IMG/VR virus record: IMGVR_UViG_3300046660_000787
Coordinates: 1-24,352 of that record
Reading direction: 5' to 3' (one strand)
Source: a virus
Length of the DNA: 24,352 bases
Each line of letters opens with the position of its first letter. Position 1 is the first letter of the stretch. Positions 6,630-12,557 of this stretch are shown here, piece by piece. Below the pieces are notes generated by a model. The model ran no database searches. It was not told the DNA's origin and saw nothing but the letters and a program-made list of their open reading frames with translations. The translations under genes were made by a program, and so were the position numbers.

Positions 6630-7364
6630 ATGGACCAACCCGCCTTGGATAATGCTCTGAATCTCAGGGGCTTCTTATCCCCATCAATGGATTTCGTGCG
6701 AGAGAAACTCAGGGCTACCTATGCACAGTCCTTTGAAATCGCTGAGTCTGCATCTGACGATGCTCAACGCTCGATGATGGCGGCAGGCGTTGACTGGCAA
6801 GAACCGCACATGTTGGCTGCTTTGATTTTTCTGCAGCGGACAGTAAGAAGTTGTCAGGCTGCAATTATTTTATGCGAAAGCGGACTCGTCGTAGATGCTC
6901 AAACCGTGACGCGTTCAGCGGCGGAGGCTATGTTTCATGGCGTGGCTTTAATCAATGATCCATCCACATTTTCAAGGATCTCTCGGCAATCCGACATAGA
7001 CGAGAGAAAGCAAGCTAAGGCGATGATCGACTCCCTATCGACTAGAGGCTTGACCGACCAGAACATAGCGGATCTCACTGAAGTCATTCGCCGGGGCGAG
7101 GGTAGTGCTCCAGGTTTTTCAACATATGACGCCGCCCGAATTGCTAACCTCATGCCGATATACGACACCCTTTACCGCGGCCTATCGGTAGCAGCGAGCC
7201 ACGCAACCTTTAGGTCGATGGATTCTTCGCTCCAAGTCTCGGATGAGCAAGTTGGATTAATAACAGGGCCAACTGACTACCACCTTGAATTTACGCTAGG
7301 TCTTGTGCAGAGCTGTCTGGATATAGCTTGTAAGGCTTTAGATGAGAACTTCGTTTCTGAATGA
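6630..7364 (+). CDS. DUF5677-like helical protein
   Basis: A 244-residue, almost entirely helical cytosolic protein. The ATG at 6630 has AAGGA seven bases upstream; upstream codons in the frame look non-coding. The central signature VTRSAAEAMFHGVAL (R95, E99), followed about 90 residues later by YRGLSVAASHATF (H191), is what I associate with DUF5677, a family of uncharacterised helical proteins seen in mobile elements. The helical layout, conserved arginine and late histidine recall HEPN-type folds, but the classic RxxxxH is not evident. It is inserted on the plus strand and ends 15 bases before the end of the convergent gene at 7380. A defence or toxin role is possible but unsupported by direct evidence. 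Confidence 0.7.
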   Translation: MDQPALDNALNLRGFLSPSMDFVREKLRATYAQSFEIAESASDDAQRSMMAAGVDWQEPHMLAALIFLQRTVRSCQAAIILCESGLVVDAQTVTRSAAEAMFHGVALINDPSTFSRISRQSDIDERKQAKAMIDSLSTRGLTDQNIADLTEVIRRGEGSAPGFSTYDAARIANLMPIYDTLYRGLSVAASHATFRSMDSSLQVSDEQVGLITGPTDYHLEFTLGLVQSCLDIACKALDENFVSE

Positions 7365-7379
7365 TTTAAGGGGCGGTAA

Positions 7380-7745
7380 CTAAACCGTCGGCGCATCGAC
7401 TTCGTCTTCTGGCTCTGGCGGGTCGTCGGCGAGCGACTTCATTCCAGCGGCCCGAATAATGCGCGACACTTTTTCAGTAACAACGAAAGGTGTCATGACA
7501 CACTGCAGCATCTTGGCCTGGGTCTCGATGTCGGCGGCGATCAGGTTTCGCAGCAGATTCTGATACACCTCCTGCTGGTTGTTGAAGCCGTGGGTGGCCA
7601 TGACCCGCTTGAGGTCTGGCTTGAACACGCCGGCCACCTCAATCGTAAACTTCTCGACGCCCAATGCAGCGTCCTTTGCTGCTGCCTTCTCGCGCTTTCT
7701 GCGCTGCTTCTTGGCTTCCTCCGTCAGTTCCTTTTCCTCGGCCAT
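7380..7745 (-). CDS. Phage early protein of unknown function (121 aa)
   Basis: A 121-residue protein starting at ATG 7745, with GAGG six bases upstream. The first 28 residues are lysine/glutamate-rich (EEKELTEEAKKQRRKREKAA), followed by a compact helical region (FTIEVAGVFKPDLKRVMATH through FVVTEKVSRIIRAAG) and an acidic C-terminal tail. It looks like a small soluble DNA-associated or regulatory protein. MATHGFNNQQEVYQNLLRN resembles the ribbon-helix-helix-style 'sets of helices' of small regulators, though I cannot place it in a family. It is the last gene before the plus-strand cargo at 6630 and probably part of the leftward operon with the HTH gene upstream. Confidence 0.75.
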   Translation of the reverse strand: MAEEKELTEEAKKQRRKREKAAAKDAALGVEKFTIEVAGVFKPDLKRVMATHGFNNQQEVYQNLLRNLIAADIETQAKMLQCVMTPFVVTEKVSRIIRAAGMKSLADDPPEPEDEVDAPTV

Positions 7746-7830
7746 GGCCTACCTCTTCAATTCCGCTGGCCGGCAAGTCCAGCCAGGTCTGTCGGCGGCG
7801 TGTCGTCGCCCGGTTACTGATGCGTTTCAT
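7639..7830 (-). CDS. Possible overlapping ORF coupled to the HTH gene
   Basis: The ATG at 7830 overlaps the stop of the HTH gene (ATGA), and the first ~28 codons (MKRISNRATTRRRQTWLDLP...) occupy an otherwise empty 81-base gap. The rest overlaps the next gene in another frame and is low-complexity. It may be a translated coupling ORF, or only an accidental reading frame. No family is recognised. Confidence 0.25.
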   Translation of the reverse strand: MKRISNRATTRRRQTWLDLPASGIEEVGHGRGKGTDGGSQEAAQKAREGSSKGRCIGRREVYD

Positions 7831-8117
7831 GAGTTGAACTTGAATCCGTTCTCGCTGGCGATCAGCGCAACCCGCTTGACGTGCATGTGCAGTGTCTTGG
7901 CCGTCTCGCTGATGGTCTTGCCAGCTTCGGCCAGTTCGCGCACCTTCGGGGCGATCTTGTTGCGCTCGACGCGCAGACGGTCGTGGTGCGGTGTGGATGC
8001 CAGCTTTGGATCGCCAGTGACGCCACTGGGGATTTGCTGAGCTTTACCGCCGGAACTGAAGAACTGATCAAGTTGCTGGTTCAGGTTGTCGAGCAACTGG
8101 TCTCGTGGGTTTGGCAT
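7827..8117 (-). CDS. HTH-containing small phage protein
   Basis: A 96-residue protein whose C-terminal half (residues 50-94) reads as a helix-turn-helix: KVRELAEAGKTISETAKTLH followed by MHVKRVALIASENGF, the pattern of a resolvase- or transposase-type DNA-binding helix pair. The N-terminal half is polar and glutamine-rich. The start at ATG 8117 has AGGTG five bases upstream; it is preferred over a start five codons earlier. It is likely a DNA-binding regulator in the leftward early operon, located between the 91-residue gene upstream and the lysine-rich 121-residue gene. Its target is unknown. Confidence 0.7.
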   Translation of the reverse strand: MPNPRDQLLDNLNQQLDQFFSSGGKAQQIPSGVTGDPKLASTPHHDRLRVERNKIAPKVRELAEAGKTISETAKTLHMHVKRVALIASENGFKFNS

Positions 8118-8128
8118 TGGTGCACCTA

Positions 8129-8404
8129 TCAATGCACACCTTCCGCCAGGCGATTGGCCTGCTTTTCGAATGCGAGCGCCATGTTCAGCGCGACCTGATA
8201 ATTGAAGCGAAAGGCCTTTGTCTTGCCGGTGACCAGGTCAACGATGTGGTAGGCATTGCCGACCGTCCTCACCTGAAAGCGCACTTTCTTATCCGGCGCC
8301 GCCAGACCTGCGAGTCGGGCAAACTCTCCACGGGCTGCGTGGGAGCGAACAAACAAGGCGTTGAGAACTTCCCGGCGCTGTTGCATCAGTGGTTGCGGTT
8401 GCAT
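8129..8404 (-). CDS. Small phage protein of unknown function (91 aa)
   Basis: A 91-residue basic protein (MQPQPLMQQRREVLNALFVR...). The frame remains open for 98 codons upstream, but that part crosses a terminator and hairpins, so I start at ATG 8404, although only a weak GAG lies nine bases upstream. The middle contains a beta-like stretch, KVRFQVRTVGNAYHIVDLVT, followed by a C-terminal helix (NYQVALNMALAFEKQANRLA). It looks like a small folded domain of the kind phages use as modulators; I do not recognise it. A strong hairpin lies 34 bases before the start in its mRNA leader, which could control expression. Confidence 0.65.
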   Translation of the reverse strand: MQPQPLMQQRREVLNALFVRSHAARGEFARLAGLAAPDKKVRFQVRTVGNAYHIVDLVTGKTKAFRFNYQVALNMALAFEKQANRLAEGVH

Positions 8405-8437
8405 GGCTGATATCTCGGTGGTGGGGTTGCGTGTATT

Positions 8438-8494
8438 CGTCAGCACTCGGCGCCGCCTGCTGGTTGCCGTTGGGCGCAGGGGAGAGTGCTGACG
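8438..8494. repeat. Large hairpin with perfect 11-bp outer stem
   Basis: CGTCAGCACTC and GAGTGCTGACG are perfect complements, separated by 35 bases that can pair further (CCTGC with GCAGG). In leftward mRNA it sits in the leader of the gene starting at 8404 and directly follows the terminator at 8512-8541. It may be an attenuator, an antitermination element or an operator. Confidence 0.6.
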
Positions 8495-8511
8495 GATAAA
8501 GGCGGGCGAAG

Positions 8512-8541
8512 AAAAGGCCCAACTGGACGGGAGGGCCTTTT
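8512..8541 (-). terminator. Bidirectional Rho-independent terminator candidate
   Basis: AAAAGGCCC and GGGCCTTTT form a perfect 9-bp stem around a 12-base loop, with four T at the end on each strand. In the leftward direction it comes 22 bases after the stop of the 22-residue ORF and before the gene at 8404. Downstream leftward genes, including int, would then need readthrough or antitermination. Confidence 0.65.
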
Positions 8542-8562
8542 GGTGTTTCCGATGCAGTGATC

Positions 8563-8631
8563 TCAGGTGGCGAGATTTTTGGCGGGATCGTTCAGCGCCA
8601 GAACGCGGCGACCCCGGCGGTACATCGCCAT
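8563..8631 (-). CDS. Possible 22-residue basic ORF before the terminator
   Basis: ATG at 8631 (with a second ATG two codons on) encodes MAMYRRGRRVLALNDPAKNL plus two residues. The sequence looks like a real small phage protein: basic N-terminus and GC-rich third positions. It overlaps the end of the 47-residue ORF in another frame and is followed at once by a terminator. The ribosome site is weak, so translation would rely on coupling. No function is assigned. Confidence 0.4.
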   Translation of the reverse strand: MAMYRRGRRVLALNDPAKNLAT

Positions 8632-8735
8632 CGCTTGCGGTGTGCGCGTTGCGGATCGGTTGGAAGCGCGATAGAGCAGGGCGGTTCTGGCCGCACATGC
8701 GAAAGAGCTGCGCCGATCAGGATGATCAGGAGCAT
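8592..8735 (-). CDS. Small membrane or exported peptide (47 aa), possibly longer
   Basis: ATG 8735 has GGAG six bases upstream, an excellent ribosome site, and encodes MLLIILIGAALSHVRPEPPC followed by a basic, Arg/Trp-rich tail. The first 12 residues are strongly hydrophobic, so it is probably membrane-associated or exported. The frame is open upstream to an ATG at 8930 (112 residues in total: MTTRCDEIAAFRSAAQLRSE...), but that start has no Shine-Dalgarno. If the longer form is made, the hydrophobic part becomes internal. It is among the first genes of the leftward transcript from pL. Function unknown. Confidence 0.45.
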   Translation of the reverse strand: MLLIILIGAALSHVRPEPPCSIALPTDPQRAHRKRWRCTAGVAAFWR

Positions 8736-9327
8736 TTGGATCTCCGGTTTAGTGCAGGTGTCCAGCGTCTGCTGAGTTGGCGTCCGCATCCCGATGCACC
8801 CAATCTCCAAGGTGGAGCAGTGATGCTCGTCGCTATGCCGTTGGAACTGGTCTCTCTGCGCGGCGCACCATTCGGACCTGAGTTGTGCCGCGCTCCGGAA
8901 CGCGGCGATCTCGTCGCATCGTGTCGTCATTGACCATTGAGTGCATGGCGATTTACGAGGCCGCGACCGAGATAGCTCTTACATGCACCGCTAACGATTT
9001 CCGATTCCATTGTTCTGACTCCCGGTTGTTTTCCCAATACGCCCGGTTAGCCAGGCGTATCAGTGAAAGTTTCCGTGTCCCTTCGGCGCTACTGGCGCGG
9101 TACGGGCTCGCTCAAATTGTTCGTCCGACCGCGACTTTGTCCGTCAGATAACTCGATTTGGCGCTTTACGCTGCACGCCCGGGTCAGTTGCCAACCCTCT
9201 GAACCGTTGAGGCCGATTCATCGCTGCCTTCGAATCTGGGCCGGTGGTGATCCGGCAAGGTGAAGCGGTGGATCTAAAGAACTGGACGGCTCCTGCTGCG
9301 AGCCGGTATTGCGTTGGCTTGGGAGGC
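8736..9327. other. Leader of the leftward transcript, mostly without supported genes
   Basis: About 590 bases between pL and the first leftward gene with a good ribosome site. They hold hairpins (9037-9060 and a GCCGCG/CGCGGC arm pair at 8887-8906) and three weak minus-strand ORFs. One is a 25-codon ORF at 9144-9221 with AAGG five bases upstream. Another is a 34-codon ORF at 8833-8937 with nine arginines and no ribosome site. The third is the upstream extension of the 47-residue gene. A leader this long and structured is typical of transcripts subject to antitermination, but I see no clear boxA. Confidence 0.4.
9037..9060. repeat. 10-bp hairpin with tetraloop in the pL leader
   Basis: ATACGCCCGG and CCAGGCGTAT pair over ten positions (one G-U pair in leftward RNA) around a four-base loop, CUAA in that RNA. 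There is no T-run, so it is not a terminator. Position and shape allow a boxB- or put-like antitermination element. Confidence 0.45.
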
Positions 9328-9356
9328 AATTTAGCTTGACGCTAAATTTTGGTCAA
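9328..9356 (-). promoter_or_regulatory. Leftward early promoter (pL-like)
   Basis: On the minus strand TTGACC (9356-9351) and TAAATT (9333-9328) are separated by 17 bases, a good -35/-10 pair. The strongest operator palindrome overlaps the -10 and spacer, so repressor bound there would block transcription of the leftward operon. Confidence 0.6.
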
Positions 9357-9371
9357 TAGCTCATAGCTAAA
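9328..9371. promoter_or_regulatory. Left operator (two sites, possibly a third)
   Basis: AATTTAGC-N5-GCTAAATT (9328-9348) is a perfect palindrome with 8-bp arms. A second site, AATAGC-N5-GCTAAA (9355-9371), shares the TAGC/GCTA core. A weaker third, AATAGC-N5-GATGAA, follows at 9373-9389. The same half-sites recur between the repressor and cro genes, so these are the likely binding sites of the CI-like and Cro-like proteins. Confidence 0.65.
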
Positions 9372-9518
9372 AAATAGCGTGATGATGAAGGGCGGGTAGT
9401 GAGATGAGGTGTCGGTGCAGTGGGGGATGAGGTCGGATAGCGACGCTACGCGCGCGGAAGATGTATCAGGGTGATATAAACTGCGGGGAGGGATCAGAAA
9501 TCAAAGAGGAAAGTGAGG

Positions 9519-10577
9519 ATGGTGGAGCATCAGGTAGATATACATCTGAGAAATGTGGGACGCGAAGTCGAGCATGATCGTTGGGAGGATATTGACGCGA
9601 AAGATGTTTTGTTATGGAAGTTCGTGAATGAATCTCTGGAAGCTGGCACCTATTCGCACAATGAAATAGTTGTCACTGTTAAGTGTGATTTTTCAGCGAT
9701 GCTAGAGAGATGCGAATGGCATAAAGAAATTAATTATGCGTACAGGAACTCTGACGAAGTGAAGACTAGGGCTTTGTGGGGGGACGGATCTAGTACTTAC
9801 GGAGTCGATTTTAAAGCCACAGTCATTTTGGTAGGGGAAGAGGCGCTTAGCAAGCACTCGTGGTATCCAGTTTTTTTTGTGGAGAAGTATTTGTATGATG
9901 TTTTTTTTATTATGAATATGTCGCTGCCAGGCTCGTGTAATTTTTATGGTTTAAGGTGTGGCGAAAATAATCTGCAAGGGGAGGCAGGTAGCACGCACCT
10001 TACTGGGTTTCACTTTGAACAGGGCCATTATGATCGCCTGAACGGCAGTAAGCTTGCTCCTATGGAGCTGCCGATAGATACAGTCTCGTCTTGGTATCGT
10101 CGCCTCGGGCTTGGGGTCAAACAAAAATCAGAGACTGGCGTGGAAAAGGCGATATTCTCACTACTGCATCTATGCAAGAAAAACGTGGATGTCAGTTCGG
10201 TGGTGTGGATATTCCATGCATTAGAAGCAATATATGGAACCAGGGTTGGTGAGGGGTTCACAAATATAGTCGAGCGGGTTGCGATGCTTTTGGAGCTTGA
10301 TCTGAAGGAGAAAAAACGTTTGAAAAGAAACTTGCGAGAACTTTATGACTTCCGCAGTTCATTCGTGCATGGCGGCTATAAGGTGCATCACCCGATGAGT
10401 ATGGAGGTGATAGATTCAAGGCTCAATGACGACTACTCAAAAATGCACGAAATTGTTCAGTCTGGATTTAATATTGTTGTGCTGTCTTTGCAGGTGCTTA
10501 TAAGGAATGACTGGTTTGGAATAAAAGTGGATGAATCCCTTTCCGGCTTGCAAGCTAGAAGTTGGGCGGATGTTTAA
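9519..10577 (+). CDS. HEPN-motif protein in the rex position, candidate RNase effector
   Basis: A 352-residue AT-rich protein. ATG 9519 is chosen because AGAGGA lies eight bases upstream; the GTG at 9513 is too close to it. The C-terminal domain (about residues 205-335) contains FHALEAIYGTRVGEG and then LRELYDFRSSFVHGGY. R279-x4-H284 in that context matches the RxxxxH active site of HEPN ribonucleases, in the form seen in ApeA-type and related abortive-infection proteins. The N-terminal ~200 residues are a mixed alpha/beta region without a motif I know, possibly a sensor. The gene lies between pL and the end of the repressor gene, where lambda carries rexAB, but on the opposite strand to the repressor, so it is probably transcribed independently. 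HEPN membership is well supported by the motif; a role in superinfection exclusion is an inference. Confidence 0.75.
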   Translation: MVEHQVDIHLRNVGREVEHDRWEDIDAKDVLLWKFVNESLEAGTYSHNEIVVTVKCDFSAMLERCEWHKEINYAYRNSDEVKTRALWGDGSSTYGVDFKATVILVGEEALSKHSWYPVFFVEKYLYDVFFIMNMSLPGSCNFYGLRCGENNLQGEAGSTHLTGFHFEQGHYDRLNGSKLAPMELPIDTVSSWYRRLGLGVKQKSETGVEKAIFSLLHLCKKNVDVSSVVWIFHALEAIYGTRVGEGFTNIVERVAMLLELDLKEKKRLKRNLRELYDFRSSFVHGGYKVHHPMSMEVIDSRLNDDYSKMHEIVQSGFNIVVLSLQVLIRNDWFGIKVDESLSGLQARSWADV

Positions 10578-10611
10578 TATTCGATAGGACGCAGTTGGGC
10601 TGGAAACGCTG

Positions 10612-11346
10612 TCATCGCGCGTACATTCCCCACCAGAAGACATGCCCCAGAATCACGATCTGCTCATCTTGGACTTGTTGAAAGGTGTAGTCTTCGTCTG
10701 GATGCTCTTCCCTGTTGAAGCTACGAAGTCGAATTCCAGTTGGTAGTCTGTAAAGCTGCTTCACTCTAAGCTGGCCGTTGTGATTAAGGGCGTATAGGTC
10801 GCCGTCCGTTACATCCGCGATAGATGAAATTCCTGTGTTGACTCCAACAGTTGCACCATCTCTCAATATGGGGAGCATGCTGTTTCCGCGAACAGTCACG
10901 CACTTGGCATTTGAGAACTGAACCCCATTCTCGCGGAGGTTTTTTTTCCCAAACCGAAGAAAGGACGTTGTGCTCTCCTCAATGCAAAATCGTCCGGAAC
11001 CCGCTGCGAATTCTATCTCGCGCAAAAAGGGGACTGACACTTCGTCCTCTTCCACAGGCGTCGACTCATCCCAAATTCTGATGTCGTTAAGCGCCCTGTG
11101 GTAAGGCGCGGGGCTGAGGAGAGCTTGTGAAGTGGAATCGTGAACATTATCTAGAAAGCCCTTCGGCAACCCCTCTGCCAACTCAATACGACGCGCGAGC
11201 TCATCCCCAAGGTTTCTCACAGGGTTCTTAGAGAGAATCTGGCTCAAGACCGACGATGAGGTCCCCCACTTCTCTGCACATTCTTTTCGCTTTCTGTCGC
11301 CCGCTAGGGCTTCCAGGTTGCGCTTTCTGATCGCGTATATGTCCAT
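10612..11346 (-). CDS. CI-like phage repressor with S24 peptidase domain
   Basis: A 244-residue LexA/CI-type repressor. Residues 10-60 form the N-terminal HTH (LEALAGDRKRKECAEKWGTS through VLSQILSKNP). The C-terminal peptidase S24 domain has the Ala-Gly cleavage site at A115-G116 (EFAAGSGRF), the catalytic serine S156 in VRGNSMLPIL and the catalytic lysine K196 in LRVKQLYR. RecA-stimulated self-cleavage during the SOS response should therefore induce the prophage. It should repress pL and pR through the TTTAGC-type operators on both sides. No clear Shine-Dalgarno is present before ATG 11346, suggesting a short or leaderless mRNA, as in lambda pRM transcripts. All key residues are intact. Confidence 0.92.
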   Translation of the reverse strand: MDIYAIRKRNLEALAGDRKRKECAEKWGTSSSVLSQILSKNPVRNLGDELARRIELAEGLPKGFLDNVHDSTSQALLSPAPYHRALNDIRIWDESTPVEEDEVSVPFLREIEFAAGSGRFCIEESTTSFLRFGKKNLRENGVQFSNAKCVTVRGNSMLPILRDGATVGVNTGISSIADVTDGDLYALNHNGQLRVKQLYRLPTGIRLRSFNREEHPDEDYTFQQVQDEQIVILGHVFWWGMYAR

Positions 11347-11364
11347 GCGCTGATGATTGCAGCT

Positions 11365-11432
11365 CTTAGCTAAATGATAAATATTCTTGGAGCTAAACTC
11401 TTGCTTGCTAACAAATTTAGCTTGGAGATAAA
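11365..11432. promoter_or_regulatory. Right operator region with pR candidate
   Basis: Between the divergent repressor and cro genes, CTTAGC-N5-GATAAA (11365-11381) and TTTAGC-N5-GATAAA (11416-11432) repeat the left-operator pattern. Right half-sites GCTAAA (11392) and GCTAAC (11407) lie between them. A rightward promoter candidate is TTGCTA (11405-11410) with GATAAA (11427-11432), spacing 16, overlapped by the last operator. Confidence 0.6.
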
Positions 11433-11457
11433 CTGCGTCCGAAAAAGGAGACTACCT

Positions 11458-11697
11458 GTGATCACTCAAATGCAAGTGTGGCTCAAAAAGGCGACCGCAC
11501 TCGAGCGCGATCGAGTTGCGACAGCGGCGGGCACGAGCGTCGGCTACCTCTACCAAATCGGAGGCGGTCATCGGAAGCCGTCTCTTGAGCTTTCGAAAAA
11601 GCTACAGGCCGCAGCAGGTGGAGAACTGACCATGTCCGGCTTACGACCTGATCTTTATGAGCTTCTCACCGAATCCAAATCCCCAGTAGCGGCATGA
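11458..11697 (+). CDS. Cro-like / YdaS-type regulator
   Basis: A 79-residue HTH protein divergent from the repressor. I start it at GTG 11458, with AAGGAG seven bases upstream, giving MITQMQVWLKKATALERDRV...; an ATG four codons later is the alternative. Residues 10-55 (ATALERDRVATAAGTSVGYL through GGGHRKPSLELSKKLQAAAG) form the helix-turn-helix expected of Cro and match the YdaS pattern (A..AGTS..YL.QI..G.R..S...A..L). It should bind the same operators and promote the lytic path by repressing repressor synthesis. Position as the first rightward gene after the operators supports the call. The name YdaS is used as a family label only. Confidence 0.85.
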   Translation: MITQMQVWLKKATALERDRVATAAGTSVGYLYQIGGGHRKPSLELSKKLQAAAGGELTMSGLRPDLYELLTESKSPVAA

Positions 11698-11749
11698 CAA
11701 TCAACGCAACGCTGGCCCCTTGTACCCAGATTAGAAGAGAGCAATCCCC

Positions 11750-12367
11750 ATGGAAACGTCCAGTCCAAGACATAGCGCTCAAACTCGCGACCAGGTGCTG
11801 GTAGCGCATGCAGCAAATCAGATCGCCCGCACCAGTCTCAGTCAGGACGATTTCGCGCAATCCCTCGCCCGAGAGATCTATGTGCGTGTCCCGGCGGACA
11901 AGATCAAAGAAGCAAAGATTCCGGACTTTTATGAGTTAGTGCGCCTCAACGATGTCGGTGAATTCGTGAAGGCGACTGGCCGCTGGCTAAAGCGTATTCA
12001 GCGCTGGTTGTCTGGCGATCAGGAGATTCCGTCTTGGTTGGAGGAGTCATGGGTAAATGCTTTGAAGCCTGAGTTCCGCGACCACTGCATCAACGAACTC
12101 GCTGGGCGCCACGGCTTGATCGGGGCTCGCCAGATGCGCAGTGACCAATGCGCCAACAAAAGCTTCGGTGCGCTGATCCGCGCCCTGGGCGATGTGATCG
12201 ACACCGGCAGTGAGGTCTTTGACGACCAAGTGATGTGCGAAGAGGACCTTCCGCATCTGCCAGCGTTCGCCGAGCAATGCCGTCAGGTAGAAGCGCGCGC
12301 AGGGGAGTTGGGTCGGAAGGCAGAAGCCCTGCTCGCGAAACACCGACTGAATTTGAAGATCGCCTGA
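11750..12367 (+). CDS. YdaT-like / CII-position regulatory protein
   Basis: A 205-residue soluble protein directly after cro, in the place of lambda cII. Its central part (VGEFVKATGRWLKRIQRWLS, then IPSWLEESWVNALKPEFR) follows the shape I remember of E. coli Rac-prophage YdaT (a run of R.W.....I..W......IP..LE), and its partner-like Cro gene resembles YdaS, so the pair may correspond to YdaS-YdaT. The C-terminal ~60 residues are acidic and then a helical, Arg/Lys-rich tail. YdaT-like proteins have been described as toxic to the host when overproduced, and the pair as a Cro-CII-like lysis/lysogeny module. Similarity here is from memory and moderate. ATG 11750 has GAGAG upstream. Confidence 0.6.
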   Translation: METSSPRHSAQTRDQVLVAHAANQIARTSLSQDDFAQSLAREIYVRVPADKIKEAKIPDFYELVRLNDVGEFVKATGRWLKRIQRWLSGDQEIPSWLEESWVNALKPEFRDHCINELAGRHGLIGARQMRSDQCANKSFGALIRALGDVIDTGSEVFDDQVMCEEDLPHLPAFAEQCRQVEARAGELGRKAEALLAKHRLNLKIA

Positions 12368-12378
12368 ACAGCGGGCAC

Positions 12379-12404
12379 AAAAAAGCCGACGGAGAAGGTC
12401 GGCT
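12379..12404 (-). terminator. Rho-independent terminator, stronger leftward
   Basis: AGCCGAC and GTCGGCT form a 7-bp stem with a seven-base loop. On the minus strand six T follow the stem, giving a textbook leftward terminator; on the plus strand no T-run follows. It lies 12 bases after the stop of the YdaT-like gene and could stop antisense transcription heading toward cro and the repressor, or weakly attenuate the rightward transcript. Confidence 0.6.
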
Positions 12405-12431
12405 GATTCGCAAAACTAGAGACGCCCGATT

Positions 12432-12557
12432 ATGCAGAGCCAGCCAAATTCTAGCAATACCCAGAACAATGTCGCGACACGTTTTCAGAGTTCGCAAAGC
12501 GTGTCGCAACACACGTCATCTCGTTTTGCCGAATTGAATATCGGAGCCTCGCTGTGA
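12432..12557 (+). CDS. Small Ser/Gln/Asn-rich ORF before the replication gene (41 aa)
   Basis: ATG 12432 opens a 41-residue ORF, polar and rich in S, Q and N (MQSQPNSSNTQNNVATRF...). Its TGA overlaps the GTG start of the replication gene (GTGA), the same coupling used elsewhere in this operon. The ribosome site is weak (GAGACG). Inside it, GCGACACG (12474) and CGTGTCGC (12500) form an 8-bp inverted repeat, which may be a binding site. No homologue comes to mind; it could be a leader that couples translation of the replication gene. Confidence 0.45.
   Translation: MQSQPNSSNTQNNVATRFQSSQSVSQHTSSRFAELNIGASL

Noticed and set aside
8885-9151. Plus-strand ORF in the pL leader (88 codons)
   Set aside because: No ribosome site at any start, no coding-like composition, and it lies antisense to the expected leftward transcript.
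9144-9329. 61-codon minus-strand frame starting with TTG at 9329
   Set aside because: The start lies inside the -10 of the leftward promoter and the main operator, so it could not be on the transcript; only the internal 25-codon part could be translated.
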